From Neodontobutis hainanensis (taxonomy: Eukaryota > Chordata > Actinopteri > Gobiiformes > Odontobutidae): a DNA stretch of 64,000 nucleotides. The stretch is taken from assembly GCA_024349245.1 (NCBI GenBank), contig JALDNG010002132.1, positions 1 to 64,000 on the forward strand, given 5' to 3'. Shown piece by piece: positions 45,401-58,824 of this stretch. A program made the position numbers and the translations under genes. Below the pieces are notes generated by a model. That model did no database searches. It was not told the origin of the DNA and was given only the letters and a program-made list of their open reading frames with translations. Every line of letters begins with the position of its first letter. Positions within the stretch are counted from its first letter, which is position 1.

Positions 45401-46691
45401 ATAAAATGAAAGAATGCAAATCAAGACTAAATATTTGGCTACAGAGGACCTATCAATTCTAGGTCGAATCTACCTAACTAAGATGGAGTGTTTATCGAGA
45501 TGTATTTACCCAGCTTATTCTAACGCCATTCCAAACAAATTGATTAAATCTATCAACCAAATCAACCTAAACTTTATTTGGAGAAACAGACCACATTATA
45601 TGAAGAAAAGCAGTATGGTTAAAGACACAAAGGATGGAGGTCTAAAAGTTATTGATTTTGACTGCCTTAATGGAACCTTAAAAATAAATTGGTTAAAATC
45701 CTGGATCAAACACAGTAACACCTTTTGGTATTGTATTCCAAAGGCCTTATTCAAAAAGATTGGAGGATTAGAATTTCTTCTTCAAGCGGACTTTAATGTT
45801 GACAAATTACCTATATCATTATCAGAGTTTCACAAACAAATACTCTTGTACTGAAAAATGCTGTTTGTACATAACTTCTCACCCCACACATCTGTACTCT
45901 GGAACAACAGATATGTTTTGCACCGTAACAGATCTCTGTTCTTTGAAGATTGGTATGGGAGGAACATATGGTCCATAGCTGACTTAATGGATACCAACGG
46001 ATTAATATTTTTTAATTATGAGCAATTTTGCACTAAACAGAATTTCAAACCTTTAAAATTAGACTTTACTAAATTACATAGAGCACTACCCCAAGCATTC
46101 GTCTTTCTAACAAGAAATATTTTAGCATATTATCCAATACAACCACAATTGGCCCCACTATCAATTCAAGGGATCTTTATTCTGGATAAAAAATGCACTA
46201 ACCATTTTATTAGAAATATTTTTTCAGAATACCTTTACCCTGATAAGCAAAAAAAAAACAATATCCTAAAAAAATTTGATAAAGTTTCAATTACTAAACT
46301 AAGAACAATGTATGTAACACTCCCTATACCTCCCAAAGTGAAAGAAACACACTTCAAAGTAATGAACAACATTTACCTGCTAAAGAATTACTGAGAATTC
46401 GATTTGGTATAGACGATAATTTGTGTACATTCTGTGAAAATGATGTTGAAACTACGGACCAGGTTTTTCTCATGTAATGTGATACAGATATTTTGGTGTG
46501 ATATACATAAATGGATTAAGCAACAGATGCCTTCATTCCCAACTTCTATATCCAGGGACGACATAACATTTGGGTTATTGTTAAAAAGCAAGAGTGATGA
46601 GCTCTGTACTAATACAATTGTATGTCTAGCAAAATTTTTCATCCACAAATGTCGAATTGTGAAAACATCTCCCAAGTTAATTGTCTTTTAA
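42472..46691 (+). pseudogene. L1 ORF2, broken, copy B
   Basis: Endonuclease, RT and C-terminal segments as in copy A. Private differences are one A fewer before the region encoding the post-RT LAVHD segment and one T fewer in the run before the cysteine-rich FFSCN segment, which shifts that part to a new frame. Confidence 0.88.
44628..45380. mobile_element. 753-bp insertion inside L1 ORF2, copy B
   Basis: Same insert and same CCAAC duplication (44623-44627, 45381-45385). It shows the insertion predates the 24-kb duplication. Confidence 0.65.
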
Positions 46692-48029
46692 ATGAGTTTA
46701 AACTTTATATGAAATCCTTAAAGGCTCTGAAAAATCCTAAAGGACAAGAAATATATGAAACCTAAAACACTTCCCAACTGAGATAAATAGCTGAACGAAG
46801 ACTTAATTATCCCCTTATAGTATAATACCATTTACATATATGAATTTGTTTAATGGAGTGTTTATTTTTATCATTTATTTCCTTTATAAATTAACCTTTT
46901 TTTGTGACTAAGACTATATTTTCCTGTTTGTATTAAGAGCTGTTAGCTGTTCCCTCTGGCTATATTTTCTCTGTATCCTATTATGAAGAAATGGATCTTA
47001 TTCAGCCATGTTTGTAAATCTTGATATTTTCAATAAAAAAAAAAAAAAAAGAAGGCGCTGACTTCTACAGTCACAGGGCGAAGCTAAGCTCATTCTCTGT
47101 CTTTAGAATAATATATTGGCAAAACGAAGTGTATTATTAGGTAAGCATTATCTAATTTAATGATTATATATCCCTTTCAGGTCACTATTATTTACCTCTT
47201 CTACCGTTATTGGCTCCGACAGAGACCTGAGCTAAACTTAGCATCTCTGCTCCTTCACTGCGCCCTCTGCTGCTGCTCTTCTTCAGGTGAGTTTCACTTT
47301 TACACCAATATCTACGTTTTTTAAATATTCTCCTACTTTACTAAGCACCATGTTGTCATCTTTGTTCTAAAATACATCTACAGCTAGCAATAGTACTAAA
47401 CTGCTTATCAATAGATAGCCTCGTAATTATAAACTGTATGTTGTAAAAATATATAAAGTTGATCATTTAGAATTGTAGTTTCTGTTTGATATCCATCTTA
47501 GCATCTGCAGTTAATACGTTTTCTTCAACTTAAAATAGACACGTTGCATACCTTTTTTAAAAAAAAACTGGTTGTTTAGAAATTGTAGTCAAAGATGCTG
47601 TATTTTTGAGATGGAGTAAATATGTGTTAAACCAGTTTTGATTTTTGTTTTTCAGTTTCCTTACCTGTGCAACTGCAGGTCAGAGACCTCAGGAGCAACC
47701 TGAAAGTTCAAGAAACCCTTCCATCTTAGCAGCACTACTTTATTTATACAAATTAATACTACACAAAAAATATGTTTTATGATTTCTGATTCATGCCAAA
47801 ATAATGTATGTATAATGTATAAATTATGTCAGATTCTAGATCTTGAAAAACAGTTTATATATGATTTCAAACCTAGAAGCACATAAATGAATGGAGATGC
47901 TATTTTATTTAATTTTATTTTAAAAACGCTGAAGTTGTAGATGGACCAGGATGTGATGTAGTGATGAAGCTGAGGAAGACGAGGCTGGGCTATGTCAACT
48001 GTCCAGGAGCAGAGAAGAACAGAGCAGCA

Positions 48030-48188
48030 GTACTGGACCTGACTGGACTGGGCTGGACTGGACCTGACTGGACTGGACAAGACTGGACTGTACTGGACTG
48101 GGCAGTACTGGACCTGACTGGACTGGACTGGACTGGACAGTACTGGACCTGACTGGACTGGACAGTACTGGACCTGACTGGACTGGGC
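48030..48188. repeat. Pentamer-based minisatellite, copy B
   Basis: Unit order looks identical to 23607-23765. Confidence 0.9.
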
Positions 48189-48687
48189 CGACAGAAAAGC
48201 AGCAGCAGACAGGTAACTGTAGAGGAGAACAAAGTAAAAGCGTATGTTTAAAACAAGTCTTGCTGTTGGGCCCGGTCACCTCTGAACATGAGATGTACTG
48301 TTAATCACAGAAAAAAACACATATCTTAGTTTTTATTCACCAGCTCACTGTGTGTTACTGTGTGTGTAAGGACTGTTTTTCAGAAAATAGTGGACTTTGA
48401 TTTGAACTTACATTAGCCTAAATATACTTTAGTTAATGTGAACTGTACTGGGTCAGAGGTCATGTCTGTCATGTTTAAAACGAGGCATAAACATTTACCT
48501 GTGACTGTTGTCATGATTTACAGATGACAAATGTACAAAGATAAAACTAACACATGCACTTTAGCTACAGTAATGTTTAAGAGATGTATGACTGTAGAGT
48601 AAGAAAAGTGTTTTCTAGAGTAAAAAGTCTCAGAGGTTGGTGGCAGATGTAATGTTTAATGTAATGTATAGTGTAATGTAACACCCA

Positions 48688-48798
48688 CCTTTGTCTGAAT
48701 ATCCTCTTCAAAGTGCTCACAACACAACCAAGAGCCTTTCTTCTGATCAGCCTCAGTCTGACAGCATCACCTTTAGGAAATCTGTGGAGAAAGAACAA
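48688..48798 (-). pseudogene. THAP-domain exon relic inside X, copy B
   Basis: HRFPKGDAVRLR and LCCEHFEED segments in different frames, as at 24265-24375. Confidence 0.5.
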
Positions 48799-49169
48799 TA
48801 TCTATTTTTATAAAACAGGCACGTGTCAAGTGTATTTACCAAAATGACACAACCCAGATCTTTGTAAAAGAGTACTTTAAGCCCACTTCTAATTTTTACT
48901 TTTATTATTATTATTATTATTATTAGTTTGCAAACTACACAGTAATTATTCAGTCAGAGACATTTATTCTTAACTTACTAAAAACTAAAAGAGCATTATG
49001 CTTTATTCCTTCCAAACTGAAGGTTAGATATGACCGTATATCATATTATTACCAAGTTTGGTCCAGTGTATCATATTAAACTAATGTTAAAACAGTGGAG
49101 CAGTATATTAGGCCTTTAGCAGCCACCTTCGGGTCAGCTAACAAAAGTAATAATATAGGGAGCTTCTGT

Positions 49170-49499
49170 CTGACCGGTGCCCGAAATGGACCAATGAACC
49201 GTGGAGCCATCGGCAGTGAGTGCAGCAGTCCCCGGTGGTCGATGAGAGGGTTTTGTTGGGCGCAGACTGGGCAGGCTATCACATATGTCGGACAGCCTCT
49301 CCTTGAGTTGGCCACCAGAATCTTTATTGGAGGAAGTCCAGAGTCCACCGTATGCCCAGGTGACAGGTGAGTTGAGACGCGTGGGCCCCTCTGGAGAATC
49401 TGTTGGGTACAAACTGTTTCCCAGCAGGACATGAACTGGGGACGGCCCTAACGCTGTCCTCTATCGGCCAGGTAACTGCTGCTACCAGGTGGGTTGGGT
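49170..49499 (-). pseudogene. Ty3/Gypsy integrase relic inside X, copy B
   Basis: HLGIRW, ACPVCAQQNP and GLLHSLPMAPR segments. The extra C near 49180 alters only the last part. Confidence 0.7.
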
Positions 49500-50288
49500 T
49501 TAGGATAGCGACTGGATTGACCAATGAATTCTCCTCCTGGTAAGAGCATCCAGCTTATGGTTTCAGGAGCCAGGTCTATAAGAGAGAGTGAAGTTGAATC
49601 TAGTGAAGAATAGTGAATAACAGCCCTGACACTAATATAATAATGTATATTTAGTGTTCTTTAAACATGACCTGTTAAACAGTGTACTCACCACTTCAGG
49701 TTCAGGGAAGGCAGCACGGCTCTGGAAAAAATCTGCCATTTAGATCATTTGTAGGTTGTTGTTAGTAAGTTGTTTAAATAAAGTAAATGTAGTAGGCTTG
49801 TTTAGCAGCAGTGTTGGGAGTAACGCATTACAAAAGTAATGCATTACAGTAATATATTACTTTTTCCTGTAACGCAGTGTGTAAGGCATTACAAATTATT
49901 TTTAGTAATATTTTACTCGGTACATATTCAGCAAAGCTTGCGTTACAAAATAAAACTTTGCGAGATTTCATTAAAGTCCCTCTTGTTGGTGTAACTTTGT
50001 TATTGCGTGACATAGTCCAGTGAAGGCGGGTTTTACAGGAGTGGTGCGAGGCATGATTTCTGCCCCTGCTGTGCTCGCGGGTTGCGCTTGCCAGTGGAAA
50101 AGCGGCTAATGAAGATGGCAGAAGACGACTGTACATTTTTAGAGGCAAAGGACACGGACCGCAAGACATTATTCATAATTACAAGCGCATTGTATAAAAC
50201 ATATTTTTGAACCGGCACTTCTAGGACAGCTACGTTAACACGCGGGTCCTCAGGTTATTATGGTTACGGACAGAGCGGCGGGAAATTC

Positions 50289-52015
50289 CATAGACATACA
50301 TAAGAAAGGCTAGATGTCTCACGGCGCAGTCTCTGACGGCATCACCGGTGGCCATCTTGAAACAGGCAAGCTTCCTATCGGACTCCATGGTACCTGATGT
50401 AAGGTGAGTGATCTGCACGAACATAAATACTTTATCTCGCTGAAATCTTGACGGATTTACAAAATGTTTGATTTCTTACAAACGTTAATAATGTGGCTAT
50501 AATTCTGGATGCGTGAACATGTTGAAATTGCAGCTTTTCTTTTGAAAGACGACTTAATCGTGCAGCATAGTTGTGTATCACGGCTAACGTTACTTGTGCA
50601 AGTTATCAAGGCTGAGACCACCATCGAGCTGTTCAGTTATAGTTTTACTGACACCAATAACGATTTTATGACAACCAATTTTTTTATCTATATTACAGTC
50701 ATTGTGAATGTGGTTGTAGTTATTAGCTGGCTTTGAATGAGACCTAACGTTAGTAGTTACAGTTGAGCTGCTACCCAGCAATTTTACATCAGTGGGAGAG
50801 GCAGAATTGCTCTTTCTTTTCAATGTAACTTAAGTTGCACATGATTTCCAATCGGTTTGGTTTGTTAAAAACATCTTATTATTTTTATTTTTGTAAAATG
50901 TGTTTTCTGAAGACATGCACAATAACCCTAACCCTAAGACATACACAGTACCTGGAAGTGTCACAAACCATTTTGAGTATATAGAAAAATGCCTGTATTT
51001 GTATCTGTTTGCCGAATTTATCACCACTGATACAGTCTGAACTGTATGATAATGTCATGCAACTTAATTTATATGGAAAGATCATTCAGGGGTGGCTAGT
51101 TCAGTTCTAGTTTTTTTTTAAGCATAAAACATTTTTAAAGCATGTATTTAATATCTGTATACTATACTCCATATATATATATATATTTTAAGGTGGCTGG
51201 AATAACAATCCTAATGCCAGCCAGTTCAAGTACATCTTCAGGAAGCTGATGGCCCGGTGTGGGGTTGTTAAACCATGCAGGCAATGTGACAGCACAGGAT
51301 GACACAGAGTCCCTCCCAGCTGTCATTGTCACCTTTACAAGCCTGTCAGCTGTAGATATGTCCTCTGCAACAAATAAATAAATAGACTTTTGTGTAATTA
51401 TTCCATATTTTGTGTAGTAATTCTATATCAGAACCCTGATATACAATCCAAATAGTCTACAAGAAACTTCAGAGTGTTACCAAGAGGTTACCACACAGTA
51501 AGCCTTTATTATGCATGTCTATCTTTTGGGTAACCAAAAGTCCTATGGGGAGTTTTGATAGGGCATTTTACAAAACGCATGAGCATACCTTGGCAAATCA
51601 ATGGACTAAAGTACTCATATTTCATTCTATATTGATCTGCTTTTGTACACAGCTTTACAAGACCTGGTGCTTGGGCTCAGTTGTGTTTCTAAAGTCATAT
51701 CAAGAGACCTAGAAGCTGAAATGTGGTCAGTTGAGATGCTTGTTATCCAGCAGAAAGAAAAAACAATATTCTAGCCTCTATAACTCTGTGCAAGTACTTC
51801 ACATAATTATTCTGATTCTTTCCTAAGAAACTACAGGGTCTCAGTTTTCTAAAGAGGTCAGGCATTTGATGGTAGGCAAAAATGGCTGGGAACAGTGATC
51901 TCTGAAGTAGGCGCAGTGCAATGTCAAGGGGAAAAGCCTAGTAAATGGCCCAATCCTCAAGAAGTTAAAATAAACGTAATAATTCAAATTATCTTATTAT
52001 AATAACATTATAAAA

Positions 52016-52058
<43 letters not shown>

Positions 52059-52366
52059 TTCCTTGGGCGTGTGTATATTCATTGCATCTCTATGTTCTGT
52101 TCAATGTTATTTTCTTATGGAAGTCCATGGTTATAATTATTCATAAGTATGCAGTGTCATAAGTATATCTTTGACGTTTATAAAAAACTAAACTGTTTAA
52201 AAATCGGTAGAAAATTTAGCAAGTTATGGTTATTTAAAAGTACATGCACCATTAAAACACAATGTTACGAGTGAGCAAGCTGCCTGTGACAAGATGGCGC
52301 CAGTTGCGGACGTCAACCTCCATTGGCCAACAGCGAGACATCTAGCCTTTCTTATGTATGTCTATA
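50289..52366. mobile_element. P-like DNA transposon nested in the hAT, copy B
   Basis: Flanked by GGAAATTC at 50281-50288 and 52367-52374. One A longer than copy A (run near 51758). It contains the same WNNNP transposase fragment at about 51192-51376. Confidence 0.8.
51192..51376 (+). pseudogene. P-element/THAP9-like transposase C-terminal fragment, copy B
   Basis: Same two-frame structure and same TAA as the copy A fragment at 26768. Confidence 0.65.
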
Positions 52367-52964
52367 GGAAATTCAACATGTTTAGCGTAGCCTGATAATG
52401 CGTTAGAAACGATTAAAATCTAAAAGTTGAGCCTTGGCAAAACATAACGAAGATTCACTGACGTTATGGACGGAGAGGGAACGTTTATTTTAGTTTATTC
52501 ATCTCCTAAGCTCCGTGTCAGAGTCAAAGCTGAACAACAGCCCTTTATCGTCCAGTCCAGGCTGCTTTGATAATCAGAATGAATCCAGAACTGAACCAGG
52601 ACTGGACAGTTTTCATGTCTGGATTAATAAAACAAATGTGCATCTTGTCATGGCATTAGAGTTTACTTATGTTGTGTCTAATATTAATAGACCCAAGCTA
52701 TTGCCAGATAATAATTTTACCTCGACCATACTTTAAACAGACTTTAATCATTTGTGATTTTGTCTGTCATCCTTTCTTGTCTTGAGCCTTCACTTTGCCA
52801 ATTATATGCTTTATTGTTAGTAGCCTGATAGCCTACAGTCATTATGGAACATCAAATGTCTTCTACTGGATGTAAATTGCTCTGTATTACATTTTAGAAT
52901 TTTAGAATTTTAAGTTCTACCTTATAGTTATTTTCGTGAAAGTAACTCAAAAGTAATACAGGAG

Positions 52965-53166
52965 CCATGTTGGTTTTATGGAGCCAGAAGTCCTAATTTG
53001 GGCATATGAGCTAGGTTTGAGTGTGCGTTGGCATAGTAACCAGCGAGCCAATCAGAACCATGTTTTTTGAAAGTTGAAAGTCCTGCAGATAGCGGCAAAG
53101 CCATTGACGGTAGGAGGCGCTGACTTCTACAGTCACTGGGCGAAGCTAAGCTCATTCCTTGTCTTT
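52965..53166. repeat. Dispersed repeat R, uninterrupted, copy B
   Basis: Matches 28540-28741. Confidence 0.85.
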
Positions 53167-53970
53167 GCTGCATTTTGACTGCTGGCTAACTTGAGGTAAA
53201 TGTTATATTAATTTGTAATTAAATTTTTTTTATTTCATTAATTTTACTCATAATAACCTATTTTGACAACTACATATACTAGTAGTTAACTGTAACCAGA
53301 GCAGTGTTTCCTTTTTATTGCTAAATCTCGTTTTAAATTGTTAGGCGCGATCCGGGGCGTTTACAGTTTCCACAAAGCATTTTAGCGTGCGCCTCCATCA
53401 GTGCAAACTCCTAAGTCATGCAAACCCCAAAATCTATACATCAAATTAAAGCTTAAAGTCTCATCTTTCAGACTATATAAACCATTTTAAGACATTAAAA
53501 CCACATATTTGACACCAAAGCCTGTTTTACAGACACGCACAAAGATGGAGATTGGATTTGGTCTTACCTTTGACGGGTCTATTGGACTCAAACCGCTACA
53601 AAATCCCACAAACTGGGTCTCATTCTGCTCATAAAGGTCCAGGGAATAATATCCAGTAAAATAATTAGGTCCAAAAGATATGTTAGAGCCTCCAAGGCAC
53701 AAAAACTGCCGAAAAGTATTCCCAACTTGAAGTCAGCTGCGACACTTTATGTCGTTTCTTTTGTAAATAAAAACATAATTCCTTTTCTATCGCGAAACAA
53801 GCTAATCTCATGCTACCAGGAAGTGTTAGCATTAGATTGACACCTTGTTTGGCCAATTGAAAGGGTTTTGGTCAGCCTTTGACCAATGAGAAGACTTGGA
53901 ACTCCACAGATGGATGAGCGACTACGCCCCACTTCAACGGCTTTAGTTTGGGCTAGAAGCGTCACTGAAC
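53167..53970. other. No recognised gene (copy B of 28742-29545)
   Basis: Only short frames without domains. Confidence 0.5.
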
Positions 53971-54232
53971 TAGCCTGGTTCTACCAGACTCGTACATTTC
54001 ATTTGTACAGAGAGTCTGGCCTCGCTCCATTGACACTTCCTTGTATGCGGGAACTCTGTTGAAGTTTAAAACTATTGGATCTGCCCAGAGTCACTCAGGA
54101 TCTGCCATAGCCAATCGCTAACGCGTGGTCGTGACGTATGTCATGCGCGAAACCGACTGGAAACAACAAGTCACTCCCTCTGTTCGCTGATTGGTCCTAC
54201 AAAAATTGATTTCTGGAAACCTAAGAATATAC

Positions 54233-56670
54233 CATAGACATAATATACATAGACGCCTCATGACGTGCTGGAGAGTGATCCACGTCCGCCATATTGGGTG
54301 GGTCTCTCCACTCAACGCTAGCACCAGAGTCAATAGGAGTAAAGCGGAGAGCGAGCAATTATGCCAGTATTTTGTGCAGCTTACGGTTGCAATAACCAAC
54401 GCAGTATTGAAACTAGATCGCATGGGATTACATTTCACAAGTAAGATTGAACAATAATTTAGGTTATTTTACCATTTACCGTTTACTTACGTGTAACGTT
54501 CATCAGGAACTGGTAACGCAACTTAGGCTACTCTCTCTCATAATCTCTGGCTGATTTTTTTTTTCTCTTCACACTTTGAAGGTTTTCCAGTGATACAGGC
54601 TTGAGGAGGCAATGGGAAGTTGCTATTAGACGGGAGGGTTTTGTTGTGCTCTGCAGTGAACACTTCAAGCCTGATGATTTTGACAGGACGGGTCAGATTG
54701 TCAGGCTTAGAGATGACCCCATCTGTCCTCAACTTCCCATGTCATCTCCAAAGAGTAGGTGTATTTTACTCTACATGCTAACAGAGATGTCTATGATTCA
54801 TATGTAAAACAAAAACGGTAAAACCGTTATATATTTCTGCATGTATTAGTGATGTATTGTGTATTAAAATACACTGTGGGATACTAAAACCTTTTTCAAG
54901 TGTTTTTAATTAAGTTGTTTTTAAGTATTATGTTTATTATGTTTTAGCCTGTAGTGACTAGGAATACACAAACTTCAAGGAAAGCTGAAGAGAGCCTAAC
55001 AGTGGACGTTTTTCAGCATTTTCCTGAAAGTGAACCTCAGCCCAATGATGTGAGTATTTTTAGGCTATTTGATATGTCCCATACAGCTGTGAGCATCATG
55101 GCTGTGGTCATATCAAAATATCTCCCTTGCTTTCTGCAACTCTTTTCAGAAATACTCATACACTTATATGTGAATGAGTATATGTTATTCTACTAGGACC
55201 ACTCCTACGCATTGCCCAATTCACCTACTCGTCTAAAGGCCAGACTCAGTGAAGCTTTGGCTAGAGTGGAGAGTCTAGAGCGGGAGAAGAAAAATGCAAA
55301 GACCCGAGAACAGAGAGCAAAGAAAACTGTAAAGAGTCTCCTGGAAGATCTGAAGGAAAAGAACCTTATAAATGAGGAGTTGAATGAAAGGCTTGGCTTC
55401 TTCTCTGGTAAAAATAAATTGATAATACCACCTTGAATTGTATATTGTTTACACTATACACTAATACAAAAGGTATTATTTCAAGGGAACTTTCTAACTA
55501 GTCTGTCTAACTAGTTTAACTGAATTTCAGATCTTCAGGTAGAACTCTTTTCAAAGCGGGGCCATGAATACACCAAAGACCAGAGAGAGTTTGCCCTCAC
55601 ACTGCACCTCCATGGTCCGAAAGCCTACAGTTATCTGAGGGATTCTCTGCATCTTCCCCTGCCACATCCACACACATTGCAACGGTGTAGTACATGTTTT
55701 TTTTATTTCACTTTTTAAACATACTGGTTAAAATACTTCAAACACTTCAGCCCTACATAATGTACAACAAACAGGGAACTGATGTAGAAGTTTTGAGCGT
55801 GTATGTGCTATTTTGACAATTTTTTCTTTGAGAATGCCTTCCAAAGTATTGGAAAAAGAACAATCATTGAAAAAATGAAAATGTGCCCAAAATAGGGATC
55901 CAAGGGTTGAAGCACTAAATAGCAATTTATTTTCTTTTTGTAAAGGTGGATGCAATCAGTGGATGCCAGGCCTGGGCTCAACACAATGATGTTGAACATG
56001 TTAAAGAGAAGACGTGAAGAAGACCCTGCTAAATATGGCTCTGTGGCCCTCATGTTGGATGCCATGGCCATCAAAAACATGTCCAGTACAATCCCCATAC
56101 CCAGAAAATGTCTGGATATGTGGATATGGGGAATGGCCTGGATGAGACTGATTTAGCCACAGAGGTGCTTGTTTTTATGGTGGTAGGAATACAGGGTCAT
56201 TGGAAAGCTCCAATTGCCTACAACCTCACAAAGTCTCTGTCTCCAGACACACAGAAGGTCCTAAATGTAATAAAGAAGGTGTAATAAATTTAAATGAACA
56301 ATCAAACTTGTTTCTTTATTAAAATATAAAATGCATTCATTTATACATTTATCAATATGCCATAGTCTACCATATGTCTTAGTTAAACCTCGTAATACAA
56401 AGTATTTTTACATGAAAGCAGAATTTTTCAATGTGTGACAGCGTCCTGTATTATAACCAAGTCTCTGTCGTTTGAAACAAACCAAACCGTGTGAAAATCC
56501 GGTAAAAACTCGGGGAGTTATGATCATTGTAGTTGAGGAATACACCTTCCTCAGTAGAAATAAATGCGGGGGCGGAGCATCGGAGACCCATCCAAGATGG
56601 CGCCGCGCTGGTACGTCCGCTCCAATAGGCAGCGTCAGTCTATGAGGCGTCTATGTATATTATGTCTATG
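54233..56670 (+). mobile_element. P-element-like transposon with perfect terminal repeats, copy B
   Basis: 2438 bp, the same length as copy A. Terminal repeats and flanking AGAATATAC preserved. Confidence 0.88.
54361..56284 (+). pseudogene. THAP9/P-element-like transposase, truncated, copy B
   Basis: Same exon series as copy A shifted by 24425 bp, with the same frame slip near 56074 and the same early TAA. Identical lesions in both copies argue that this break is real rather than a local consensus error. Confidence 0.8.
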
Positions 56671-56750
56671 AGAATATACAGCGATCCCAGACTAAGTACT
56701 AAAGCGAAATGAAATTGAGCGGAAGTACGTAGGAGGGCGGAGCCAGGCTA

Positions 56751-57896
56751 TCACTGAACGTCCTCAATACGATAAATAGACAGCCAATGAGCTACGGTTT
56801 ACGGAGATACCAAACACGGCAACTTTTTTCAAAATTCAGGGTCTGGGGTAACTCGCATCAGAGAAGAGGAGAGGAGAGAGGCAGCTGCGTCAACACGCAC
56901 TTGCATCTTTTGAGTTTTTATGAGTAAAAACTATACTCTTTTTATATTTTACATATTATAAGTAATAAATATCATCTGTTTTAGTTGTTTTATGCATTTT
57001 AGACAGTTGAATAAAAAAAAAAAAAGAGAAGTAGAGACCCGCAGCCGCAGCAGGAGGGGGGGGGGGGGATTTGACACCTCTCTGTTCTCTCCTTTTCCCC
57101 TTTCTAATGCTGTTGGAGCCTTGAAAACACTAAATTGCAGTGCTATGACCAATGTATATAGTTTGCAGTGTGTTTTTATTTGTGGATATTATTAAAAAAT
57201 ATATATTTTGTCCCAAAACACTAATTTTGACTATTTTCATATGTAAACATGCCAGTTATTATGGAATATTAATTTTAAGAACGAATATAGTTACACTGTG
57301 TGTAAATTCAGGTTCCTCTTGGTGTAAGCTTTCAGAAGAGCCCTCATTGAAGTCTGTGGGTTGAAGCATTCAGAACTTATTGCACCTTTTCCAAATGTGT
57401 TAGTTTGATAAGATGAATAAATTATTTTAGTGGAATAAAGCGCCTAGACTAACCAACATTAAAACTGGTGTAAAATACTCATTTTTACAGATATTCATTT
57501 CAAATTTGAAATGTGAGTAGTCATCCAGTAATTCTTTTGGCCCACAGTGTGTTTTAGTCCTCAACTACCTGCTGAAGCTTCATACACTTTTATTTTCATT
57601 AAATTTTTTTAGGCGAGCACACAAAAAGTAATTTTTTTGTGTGTTCCAAAGTGTATAAAATTTTATCAGTAATATTTAGACAGATTCTGACTGCTCTGAG
57701 TGAAACTAGAGATTGTTACCTTTACAAAGAGCCCACACTTGTAATTAAATACCAGGGGGTTCAATAACAGCAATCATTTTAATTTGGAGAGGTCCCATTA
57801 CACAAAATACAGCGAAAATGACCCGAAAGTAACTAATGGCATAAGTTATTAAAACTAATTGCATTTCTTATATTTAGTTTTTACCCAAATTATGTA
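56751..57896. other. No recognised gene; poly-A/poly-G tract (copy B of 32326-33471)
   Basis: The A run and G run are repeated at 57014-57025 and 57055-57068. Confidence 0.5.
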
Positions 57897-58824
57897 TAGA
57901 ATAATATATTGGCAAAACGAAGTGTATTATTAGGTAAGCATTATCTAATTTAATGATTATATATCCCTCTCAGGTCACTATTATTTACCTCTTCTACCGT
58001 TATTGGCTCCGACAGAGACCTGAGCTAAACTCAGCATCTCTGCTCCTTCACTGCGCCCTCTGCTGCTGCTCTTCTTCAGGTGAGTTTCACTTTTACACCA
58101 ATATCTACGTTTTTTAAATATTCTCCTACTTTACTAAGCACCATGTTGTCATCTTTGTTCTAAAATACATCTACAGCTAGCAATAGTACTAAACTGCTTA
58201 TCAATAGATAGCCTCGTAATTATAAACTGTATGTTGTAAAAATATATAAAGTTGATCATTTAGAATTGTAGTTTCTGTTTGATATCCATCTTAGCATCTG
58301 CAGTTAATACGTTTTCTTCAACTTAAAATAGACACGTTGCATACCTTTTTTTAAAAAAACTGGTTGTTTAGAAATTGTAGTCAAAGATGCTGTATTTTTG
58401 AGATGGAGTAAATATGTGTTAAACCAGTTTTGATTTTTGTTTTTCAGTTTCCTTACCTGTGCAACTGCAGGTCAGAGACCTCAGGAGCAACCTGAAAGTT
58501 CAAGAAACCCTTCCATCTTAGCAGCACTACTTTATTTATACAAATTAATACTACACAAAAATATGTTTTATGATTTCTGATTCATGCCAAAATAATGTTT
58601 GTATAATGTATAAATTATGTCAGATTCAAGATCTTGAAAAACAGTTTATATATGATTTCAAACCTAGAAGCACATAAATGAATGGAGATGCTATTTTATT
58701 TAAGTTTATTTTTAAAAAACGCTGAAGTTGTAGATGGACCAGGATGTGATGTAGTGATGAAGCTGAGGAAGACGAGGCTGGGCTATGTCAACTGTCCATG
58801 AGCAGAGAAGAACAGAGCAGCAGT

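Larger units (their letters stand above)
41286..47049 (+). mobile_element. L1-clade LINE retrotransposon, inactive, copy B
   Basis: Flanked by the same 15-bp target duplication (41271-41285 and 47050-47064). It is 3 bp shorter than copy A, from shortened A and T runs (for example at ~44511 and ~46464). Confidence 0.9.
47104..49808 (+). repeat. Segment X, copy 3 (proximal, copy B)
   Basis: One base longer than 22681-25384 (an extra C near 49180, 'gtgcccgaaatgg'). Same pentamer minisatellite length as copy A. Confidence 0.88.
49809..52964. mobile_element. hAT transposon, disrupted and 3'-truncated, copy B
   Basis: Copy of 25385-28539 with the same truncation point against repeat R. Confidence 0.75.
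53971..56750. mobile_element. MITE-like element split by a P-like transposon, copy B
   Basis: TAGCCTGG/CCAGGCTA ends with flanking TCACTGAAC, as in copy A. Confidence 0.65.
33736..58161 (+). repeat. Copy B of the ~24.4-kb direct tandem duplication
   Basis: Colinear with 9325-33735 and about 15 bp longer overall. Its right end lies inside X at 58153-58161 ('ctttgttct'), after which X continues intact. Confidence 0.95.
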
